From Thermoanaerobaculia bacterium (GTDB lineage: Bacteria > Acidobacteriota > Thermoanaerobaculia > UBA5066), in NCBI GenBank assembly GCA_017999215.1, contig JAGOBQ010000161.1, positions 1 to 8,260 of the forward strand: 8,260 nucleotides of DNA, read 5' to 3'. Position 1 is the stretch's first letter. Every line of letters begins with the position of its first letter. Of the stretch, positions 1 to 4,195 are shown piece by piece. Both the position numbers and the translations under genes were made by a program. The notes below the pieces were generated by a model, which ran no database searches, was not told where the DNA came from, and saw only the letters and a program-made list of their open reading frames with translations.

Positions 1-452
1 CCCTCGATCGCGCCGTCCAGGTCGCCCGCCTGGAACTTCTCGACCGCGCCGTTGAAGGCGAGCGTATACGGGTCGACGACCTCCTTGACGAGCCCCTTCT
101 CGACGGCCTGGTCGGCGGTCAGGAGCTGGACGTCGAGCGTTCCCTCGGAGCCGATCCCGACCTTCTTGTTCTGCTTGATGGGGATGTACCCCTTCGCCTC
201 GACCAGGTAGTCGTAGGCGATCGTGGAGTCGTTGAGGATCGTCCCCCACTTCCCGTCCTTGTCGGACGTCAGGACGACCTTGAACTTCCCGAACGCCGGG
301 GTCGTGATCGTGATGGTCGCCCCTTCGATCGGGCCTCCCTTGGCGTTCGTGACCGTCCCCACGATCCGGGCCTGGGGGCCCGCGAGGGCGATCCCGCTGA
401 CGGCGATCAGCATCGCGATCAGCGCGGCCGAGAGCGTCTTCTTCTGGTTCAT
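1..452 (-). CDS. Secreted carboxypeptidase-regulatory-like / TPR protein (3' end beyond window)
   Basis: I translated this from the ATG at 452-450 on the minus strand; the frame stays open for 150 codons to the window edge, so the C-terminus is missing. Residues 1-24 form a Sec signal peptide: a charged start (MNQKK), a hydrophobic core (LIAMLIAVSGIA) and a likely cleavage site after A-L-A24. Residues about 29-110 look like a carboxypeptidase-regulatory/transthyretin-like beta-sandwich, with 'IVGTVTNAKGGPIEGATITI' followed by a 'TSDKDGKWG' turn. Residues about 131-150 (AFNGAVEKFQAGDLDGAIEG) read as the first helices of a TPR repeat. The start is supported by GGAGGT ending 4 nt upstream. The product is probably periplasmic or surface-attached, perhaps a protein-protein scaffold; the actual function is unknown. 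Domain calls rest on reading the sequence, not on a profile search. Confidence 0.85.
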   Translation of the reverse strand, partial: MNQKKTLSAALIAMLIAVSGIALAGPQARIVGTVTNAKGGPIEGATITITTPAFGKFKVVLTSDKDGKWGTILNDSTIAYDYLVEAKGYIPIKQNKKVGIGSEGTLDVQLLTADQAVEKGLVKEVVDPYTLAFNGAVEKFQAGDLDGAIE

Positions 453-456
453 CTCT

Positions 457-462
457 ACCTCC
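457..462 (-). promoter_or_regulatory. Shine-Dalgarno site of the secreted-protein gene
   Basis: The minus strand reads GGAGGT, 4 nt before the ATG at 452. It fixes the start codon and shows that this organism uses canonical ribosome binding sites for some genes. Confidence 0.8.
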
Positions 463-489
463 GGGGGTGGACCGTGCCACCAACGCGTC

Positions 490-495
490 ATTCTA
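490..495 (-). promoter_or_regulatory. Candidate -10 box for the secreted-protein gene
   Basis: The minus strand reads TAGAAT, matching five of six bases of TATAAT, in an otherwise GC-rich stretch. It would start transcription about 30 nt before the ATG at 452, leaving room for the GGAGGT ribosome site. No convincing -35 box lies 16-18 nt further upstream, because that region is part of the inverted repeat at 507-537. The call therefore rests on the -10 match and position alone. Confidence 0.4.
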
Positions 496-506
496 GCGAA
501 AGCCGT

Positions 507-537
507 GCCGTCGCGGCCGGCTGCGGGCCGCGACGGC
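507..537. repeat. Perfect 12-bp inverted repeat in a divergent intergenic region
   Basis: The arms are GCCGTCGCGGCC (507-518) and GGCCGCGACGGC (526-537), which are exact reverse complements with a 7-nt spacer (519-525). It lies between the divergent secreted-protein and cupin-like genes and covers the place where a -35 box of the leftward promoter would sit. It could be an operator for a dimeric regulator or a structural hairpin. There is no T-run, so it does not look like a simple terminator. G+C-rich DNA produces such repeats by chance more often than balanced DNA, but 12 of 12 pairs is notable. Confidence 0.6.
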
Positions 538-587
538 CGGACTCCGCAGGGGACGGCGCGGACCTTTCGACGGAGAGCGCTCCCTTC

Positions 588-593
588 TAGACT
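588..593 (+). promoter_or_regulatory. Candidate -10 box placed for a leaderless cupin-gene transcript
   Basis: TAGACT (four of six to TATAAT) ends 6 nt before the GTG at 600. At that distance transcription would begin at or next to the start codon. No Shine-Dalgarno sequence precedes the GTG, which fits a leaderless message. The -35 region is poor. The same arrangement, TAGGCT then 6 nt then GTG, is found at the NUDIX gene. Confidence 0.35.
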
Positions 594-599
594 CCGCGC

Positions 600-1265
600 G
601 TGCCGAAAGGGCTGCTCGGATGGCTGCAGAGCGGGCGGGCGCGCGAGGAGGACGACGTCCGGGAGGCCGATCGCCTTTCGCCGGCGCCGGGCGCCTCGCC
701 GGGCGTCACGGTGCACGCCGCTTCGGCGGCCGCCGAGCTCGGCGCCGGGGCGGGGAGGGGCGGCGTCTCGCGTCTCGGGCCGTTCGATCCTTCCGCCGCG
801 CGGGACGGGCGCGCGTGGGCCGCGATCGCCCTTTCCGGCGAGGCCGCGGGAGACGTCTTCCTCGCGGCGGGAGGCGCGCTCGAGCTTCCGGCGGGACTCG
901 CCGCCCTCCTGGACGGGGCCATGGCGGCGGAAGACGGCGCGCCGGGCCGGATCGGGCGCGAGTCGCTCGCGGGCTCCGTCGTTCCCGGCGTCACCGGGGC
1001 GCGGCTCCTCTGGCGGGGCGGCGCGCGCTCCGTCCTGCGCCTCGGACCGCCGCCGGCGGCGCGCTGGGCGGTGGAGGGGTTGCGGAGCGTCGCGGTCCTC
1101 GCCGGGAAGCTGACGCTCGTCGACGGTGAGGAGGCGCGCGACGTGCGCGCGGGCGAGGTGGCGTTCGTCGCCGATCCGGCCGCGACGCTCCACGTCCAGT
1201 CGGGGAACGACGCGGCCGTGGCGATCGGGTTCGGCCGCGCCGAGCTCTCGGTCCGGCTCGGGTAG
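600..1265 (+). CDS. Uncharacterised cupin-like protein
   Basis: This gene encodes 221 residues starting from GTG (600-602) and ending at TAG. I chose it over the other open frames here because its codon use matches the neighbouring genes and the product has alternating hydrophobic beta-strand character, whereas the competing frames are Arg/Ala/Ser-rich. Residues about 160-212 resemble a cupin barrel: 'VAVLAGKLTLVDGEEARDVRAG' is followed by 'GEVAFVADPAATLHVQSGND', which recalls cupin motif 2 (G...P...H...N), with G185, P193, H198 and N203. The spacing is longer than usual and no cupin motif 1 with its His pair is visible, so metal binding is doubtful. Residues about 75-105 may be a second, degenerate barrel. 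There is no signal peptide, so it is probably cytoplasmic. It is the only plus-strand gene between the two minus-strand genes, and its function is unknown. Confidence 0.65.
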   Translation: MPKGLLGWLQSGRAREEDDVREADRLSPAPGASPGVTVHAASAAAELGAGAGRGGVSRLGPFDPSAARDGRAWAAIALSGEAAGDVFLAAGGALELPAGLAALLDGAMAAEDGAPGRIGRESLAGSVVPGVTGARLLWRGGARSVLRLGPPPAARWAVEGLRSVAVLAGKLTLVDGEEARDVRAGEVAFVADPAATLHVQSGNDAAVAIGFGRAELSVRLG

Positions 1266-1270
1266 CGCTC

Positions 1271-1804
1271 TCAGCCTTCGTGCCGCGGGGAGCGGACCGG
1301 CCGGCCGAGGAGCGCGGAGAGCGCGTCGGCGCTCGAGCGGAACGCGAGGTCGACGCCGTCGATCTCCTCCGGCGCGAACCACCCGATCTCGAGAGTCTCG
1401 TCGGCGGCGTACGGCTCCGGGCTCTCGGGCAGGAGCGTCGCCCGGAAGGCGGCGACGATCACCGGGCGTCCCGGGTAGGAGTAGACGCCGAGCAGCCCTT
1501 CGATCCGGGCGAGGGCCCCGCACTCTTCGCGCGTCTCGCGCAGCGCGGCCTCTTCGAGCGTCTCGCCCCGGTCCACGTGGCCGCCGGGGAAGACCCACTG
1601 CCCGTAGCCCGGCTCGATCGCGCGCCGGAGGAGGAGGACCCGGCCGTCGCGGACGACGAGGCAGCCGGCGGCGACCTTCGGGTCGATCCAGTGGACCGCG
1701 CGGCACGCGGGACAGACGGGGACCGTCTTCCCGTCTCCCGCGCCGACGGAACGCTCCTCGAGCCGCGTACCGCACTGCGAGCAATAGAGAGGACGCGCGT
1801 ACAC
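1271..1804 (-). CDS. NUDIX hydrolase with N-terminal zinc ribbon
   Basis: This encodes 177 residues. The N-terminus has four cysteines in two CxxC pairs (C8/C11 and C31/C34), followed by 'HWIDPKVAAGCLV', the pattern of the small zinc-ribbon domain that precedes some NUDIX domains (Nudix_N_2 type). The NUDIX box is intact at residues 75-97: G75, E81, then R89-E90 and E93-E94 with G96, which supply the Mg2+-binding glutamates. Members of this group hydrolyse nucleoside diphosphates linked to another moiety, such as ADP-ribose, FAD or NADH; the substrate cannot be read from this sequence. The SQPWPFPxS motif of NADH pyrophosphatases is absent, so I do not call it NudC. The GTG start at 1804 is the only one that keeps the first CxxC, and it lacks a clear ribosome site. 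The 3' end converges on the cupin-like gene, 5 bp away. Confidence 0.92.
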   Translation of the reverse strand: MYARPLYCSQCGTRLEERSVGAGDGKTVPVCPACRAVHWIDPKVAAGCLVVRDGRVLLLRRAIEPGYGQWVFPGGHVDRGETLEEAALRETREECGALARIEGLLGVYSYPGRPVIVAAFRATLLPESPEPYAADETLEIGWFAPEEIDGVDLAFRSSADALSALLGRPVRSPRHEG

Positions 1805-1810
1805 GGTTCG

Positions 1811-1816
1811 AGCCTA
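1811..1816 (-). promoter_or_regulatory. Candidate -10 box placed for a leaderless NUDIX transcript
   Basis: The minus strand reads TAGGCT, 6 nt before the GTG at 1804. It keeps the TAnnnT core, although only three bases match TATAAT. No -35 box is evident and no Shine-Dalgarno sequence precedes the start. Its main support is that the arrangement and spacing are the same as at the cupin-like gene. Confidence 0.3.
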
Positions 1817-1857
1817 CCGCGGGACCGCGGCGCGGGCGCCGCCGCGGCCTGAATCGT

Positions 1858-1893
1858 GCGTTCCGTCACGGAACGCGCCCTGCGCGTCCCGTG
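1858..1893. promoter_or_regulatory. Cluster of three related half-sites (candidate operator) between NUDIX and TPR genes
   Basis: GCGTTCCGT (1858-1866) and ACGGAACGC (1868-1876) form a perfect 9-bp palindrome around a single central C. A third copy, GCGTCCCGT (1884-1892), repeats the first arm with one mismatch, 26 bp downstream in direct orientation. It also pairs with the middle arm: 1867-1877 against 1883-1893, 10 of 11 positions, with a 5-nt loop. The cluster lies about 17 bp upstream of the TTGACC box of the TPR-glmU promoter and about 40 bp upstream of the NUDIX -10 candidate, as expected of a regulator site serving divergent genes. The regulator is unknown. Confidence 0.5.
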
Positions 1894-1909
1894 CGGAGGA
1901 CGACGTACC

Positions 1910-1938
1910 TTGACCTCCTACCGGACGGTGACCAGAAT
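1910..1938 (+). promoter_or_regulatory. Sigma70-like promoter for the TPR-glmU(-glmS) operon
   Basis: The -35 box TTGACC (1910-1915) matches five of six consensus bases and is followed, after exactly 17 nt, by CAGAAT (1933-1938), which matches four of six of TATAAT. Transcription would start near 1945, giving a leader of about 28 nt with a strong ribosome site before the ATG at 1973. It is the best promoter match in the window and the only one found upstream of the glmU coding run. Confidence 0.6.
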
Positions 1939-1960
1939 ACGCGGCTCGAATGGCGTGCCC

Positions 1961-1966
1961 GGAGGT
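1961..1966 (+). promoter_or_regulatory. Shine-Dalgarno site deciding the TPR-gene start
   Basis: GGAGGT lies 6 nt before the ATG at 1973. It favours this ATG over an in-frame upstream start at 1856, which would add 39 Arg-rich residues and begin upstream of the promoter. Confidence 0.8.
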
Positions 1967-1972
1967 CGTGGG

Positions 1973-2641
1973 ATGAGCAGGCACTGGACGCAGGACGAAA
2001 TCCGCTGGCTGAACGCCAACGCGGACCGCATGGACCTCCCGACCGTATCCCGCACGCTCGGCGTGCCTCTCGTCGAAGTCGAGAGGAAGCTCGCCGAGCT
2101 CCGGGCGGACGCGGCCGCGGCCCAGCGGAGGCCGCCCGCCACGCACCGGGAGGCCGCCCGGGAGCTGACCCACGCGCGGAAGCTGTTCGAGAAGGGGATG
2201 GAGCACCTGCACCGCCGGGAGATGCCGGCGGCCGCCGCCTGCTTCACGGAGCTCCTGGAGCTCCAGCCGGACGAGAGGGAGCTGGTGGACCGCGCCCGGA
2301 CGTTCCTCGCCGTCGCGCGAAACGGGAAGTCCGCGAAGGAGAAACCGCTGCGCGACCCGGCCGAGATCTACCACGCCGCCGTGTTCGAGAAGAACCGCGG
2401 GAACTGCGCGACGGCGATCGATCTCGTCCGCGCGGCGGACGGCCACGCCGACCCGGACGGGCGCCTCGCCTACCTCGCCGCCTGCTGCTACGCGCTCCAC
2501 GGTCGCCCCGACGAAGCGCTCGAGAGCCTGAAGGCGGCGATCGCCGCCTCCGACCAGAACCGGATCCACGCGCGCCTCGAGGCGGACCTCGCGCCCCTCC
2601 GGTCGCAGCCTCGGTTCGAGGCGCTCGTCGGGCGGGGCTGA
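1973..2641 (+). CDS. TPR protein with N-terminal helix-turn-helix-like segment
   Basis: This encodes 222 residues. Residues 5-42 (W5, then 'DEIRWLNANADRMDLPTVSR', then 'TLGVPLVEVERKLAELR') have the spacing of a homeodomain/SANT-like three-helix unit, with a 'DLPTVSRTLGVPLVEVERKL' turn typical of helix-turn-helix folds. After a linker, residues about 65-100 form one TPR unit, and about 131-198 form further TPR-like helix pairs (AEIYHAAVFEKNRGNCATAI; LAYLAACCYALHGRPDEALE). The ending 'LAPLRSQPRFEALVG' is the usual close of such TPR arrays. It has no signal peptide or membrane segment, so it is cytoplasmic. The stop is 2 nt from the glmU start, so the two are probably coupled. A DNA- or protein-binding adaptor is possible but this is inference; the function is not known. 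Confidence 0.85.
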   Translation: MSRHWTQDEIRWLNANADRMDLPTVSRTLGVPLVEVERKLAELRADAAAAQRRPPATHREAARELTHARKLFEKGMEHLHRREMPAAAACFTELLELQPDERELVDRARTFLAVARNGKSAKEKPLRDPAEIYHAAVFEKNRGNCATAIDLVRAADGHADPDGRLAYLAACCYALHGRPDEALESLKAAIAASDQNRIHARLEADLAPLRSQPRFEALVGRG

Positions 2642-2643
2642 GC

Positions 2644-4062
2644 GTGCCCGCCGCCACCGCCGTCGTCCTCCTCGCCGCCGGCCGCGGGGTCCGGATGAAG
2701 TCCGCCCGCCCGAAGGTCCTCCACGAGGCGGCGGGGCGCGCCCTCGTCGACCACGTCGTGGGAACGGCGCGCGCGTTCCTCGCCTCTCGTCCCGGCTCGC
2801 GGCTCGTCGTCGTCGCGGGCGCCGGGCGGGAGGAGCTCGTGCCGCACCTCGCCCGGACCGCGCCCGAAGCCTTCGTCGCCGTCCAGGATCCTCCGCGCGG
2901 CACCGGCGACGCCGTGCGCGTCGCGCTGCCGGCTCTCGGCGACGCGTCGCGCGTCGTCGTCCTGGCGGGCGACGTCCCGCTCCTGACCGCCGCCTCGCTC
3001 GCCCGGCTCGACGAGGCGCTCGACGCCGGCGCCGGGATCGCCGTCCTCACCGCGATCCTTCCGGACGCGGGCGCCTACGGCCGCGTTGTCCGCGACGGGC
3101 AGGGGCGGTTCGAGCGGATCGTCGAGGCGAAGGACGCGAGCCCCGCGGTGCGGGCGCTCGGCGAGATCAACTCGGGCATCTACGCCTTCGACCGCGCCCT
3201 GCTCGAGAAGGAGCTCCCGCGCCTGACGGACGAGAACGCCCAGAAGGAGTACTACCTGACGGACGTCCTCGGGTTCGCCGTCGGCGACGGCGCGGTCGTC
3301 GTCGCGCTCCCGGTCGGCGATCCGGCCGAGGTCCTCGGCGTCAACTCCCGGCTCGAGCTCGCCGAGGTCGACGCGCTCCTCCGGTTCCGCGCCGCGCGCG
3401 CCGCGATGGCGGCCGGGGCGACGCTGATCCGGCCCGAGACGATCACGCTCGACGAAGGCGTGACGTTCGGGCCGGACGTCGTCGTCGAGCCGTTCGTGTC
3501 GATCACCGGGGCCTCGTCGGTGGGCGCCGGGACGCGGATCGGGCAGGGATGCGTGATCCAAGCCTCGACGATCGGCGCGAACGTCTCGGTTCGCCCCTAC
3601 TGCGTCCTCGAGAAGGCCGTCGCGGGCGACGGCGCCATCGTCGGGCCGTTCGCCCGCCTGCGCGAGGGGACCGTCCTCGGAGAAGGGGTCCACGTCGGGA
3701 ACTTCGTCGAGACGAAGAAGGCCCGCCTCGAGAAGGGGGCGAAGGCGAACCACCTCACCTACCTCGGCGACTGCCGGATCGGCGAACGGACGAACGTCGG
3801 CGCGGGCGTCATCACCTGCAACTACGACGGCTACGGGAAGCACTTCACCGACGTCGGCGCCGGCGTCTTCATCGGCTCCGACGTCCAGCTCGTCGCCCCG
3901 GTCGCGGTCGGCGACGGCGCCCTCGTCGGCGCCGGCTCGACGATCACGAAGGACGTCCCCGCCGACGCCCTCGCGACGTCCCGCGTCCCGCAGAAGACGA
4001 TCGAGGGGGGCGGGGCGAAGTACCGGGAGCGGAAGACCGCCGCGAAGGAGGCTAGAAAGTGA
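2644..4062 (+). CDS. glmU: Bifunctional N-acetylglucosamine-1-phosphate uridyltransferase / glucosamine-1-phosphate acetyltransferase
   Basis: This is a full-length 472-residue GlmU. It acetylates glucosamine-1-phosphate with acetyl-CoA, then joins the product to UTP to give UDP-GlcNAc and pyrophosphate, in the cytoplasm. The N-terminal nucleotidyltransferase has the signature 'LLAAGRGVRMKS' (residues 9-20), K24 of 'PKVLH', the metal-binding D110 of 'AGDVPLL', 'EINSGIYAFD' (174-183) and N234 of 'GVNS'. The C-terminal left-handed beta-helix has the acetyl-transfer residues: R340, K358 of 'NFVETKKA', the catalytic H370 of 'NHLTYLGD', Y373, and 'TCNYDGYGK' (391-399). The GTG start is chosen because it puts 'VVLLAAGRG' at the usual distance from the N-terminus and lies 2 nt after the TPR stop. 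Every key residue is present, so I expect an active enzyme. Confidence 0.98.
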   Translation: MPAATAVVLLAAGRGVRMKSARPKVLHEAAGRALVDHVVGTARAFLASRPGSRLVVVAGAGREELVPHLARTAPEAFVAVQDPPRGTGDAVRVALPALGDASRVVVLAGDVPLLTAASLARLDEALDAGAGIAVLTAILPDAGAYGRVVRDGQGRFERIVEAKDASPAVRALGEINSGIYAFDRALLEKELPRLTDENAQKEYYLTDVLGFAVGDGAVVVALPVGDPAEVLGVNSRLELAEVDALLRFRAARAAMAAGATLIRPETITLDEGVTFGPDVVVEPFVSITGASSVGAGTRIGQGCVIQASTIGANVSVRPYCVLEKAVAGDGAIVGPFARLREGTVLGEGVHVGNFVETKKARLEKGAKANHLTYLGDCRIGERTNVGAGVITCNYDGYGKHFTDVGAGVFIGSDVQLVAPVAVGDGALVGAGSTITKDVPADALATSRVPQKTIEGGGAKYRERKTAAKEARK

Positions 4063-4079
4063 AGCCCGCGCGGAGGGGT

Positions 4080-4108
4080 TCGGGGAACCCGGCGTCCGGG
4101 TTCCCCGA
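4080..4108 (+). repeat. Perfect 13-bp hairpin between glmU and glmS
   Basis: TCGGGGAACCCGG (4080-4092) and CCGGGTTCCCCGA (4096-4108) are exact reverse complements with a 3-nt loop (CGT). It begins 18 nt after the glmU stop. It is not followed by a T-run (the next bases are GAACATGACG), so a standard intrinsic terminator is unlikely. It may be a partial or Rho-assisted terminator, an mRNA-stabilising or processing element that sets glmU versus glmS levels, or a protein-binding palindrome. Confidence 0.75.
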
Positions 4109-4112
4109 GAAC

Positions 4113-4184
4113 ATGACGAGCCGACCGATGGCGCCCCGGCGTTCTTCGCGAGCGCGGGTCGACAGCAGGTCAGTGGACGACTAG
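4113..4184 (+). CDS. Possible 23-codon leader ORF upstream of glmS
   Basis: An ATG at 4113 opens a 23-codon frame that ends at TAG (4182-4184); this TAG overlaps the first bases of the glmS Shine-Dalgarno sequence. The peptide is rich in Arg (6) and Ser (5) and has no recognisable motif. It starts 5 nt after the hairpin at 4080-4108. There is no good ribosome site ahead of its ATG, and its composition is what a random GC-rich frame gives, so it may not be translated. If it is, ribosomes finishing it would be placed on the glmS ribosome site, which could couple or interfere with glmS translation. Confidence 0.2.
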   Translation: MTSRPMAPRRSSRARVDSRSVDD

Positions 4185-4188
4185 GGAG
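4183..4188 (+). promoter_or_regulatory. Shine-Dalgarno site of glmS
   Basis: AGGGAG ends 7 nt before the glmS ATG at 4196. This gives glmS its own ribosome entry, independent of glmU. Confidence 0.7.
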
Positions 4189-4195
4189 CAGAAAG

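Noticed and set aside
587..994. Minus-strand 135-codon ORF opposite the cupin-like gene
   Set aside because: It is Ala/Ser/Pro/Arg-rich with no motif, and the plus-strand frame has better codon pattern and strand-like secondary structure.
223..1113. Plus-strand ORF across the first intergenic region
   Set aside because: It runs antisense through the signal-peptide gene and then out of frame through the cupin-like gene, and its product is Arg/Ser-rich with no domain.
1825..1847. CCGCGGC ... GCCGCGG 7-bp inverted repeat upstream of the NUDIX gene
   Set aside because: It is short and made only of G and C, so it is expected by chance at this base composition. It is weaker than the half-site cluster beside it.
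1126..2643. N-terminal extension of the glmU frame for about 500 codons upstream
   Set aside because: The extension is Arg-rich low complexity overlapping the NUDIX and TPR genes. GlmU homologues begin at the 'AVVLLAAGRG' strand, just after the GTG at 2644.
4063..4195. A glmS ribozyme in the glmS leader
   Set aside because: The spacer is shorter than the ribozyme, and I see neither its conserved cleavage-site core nor its pseudoknot layout; only a single simple hairpin is present.
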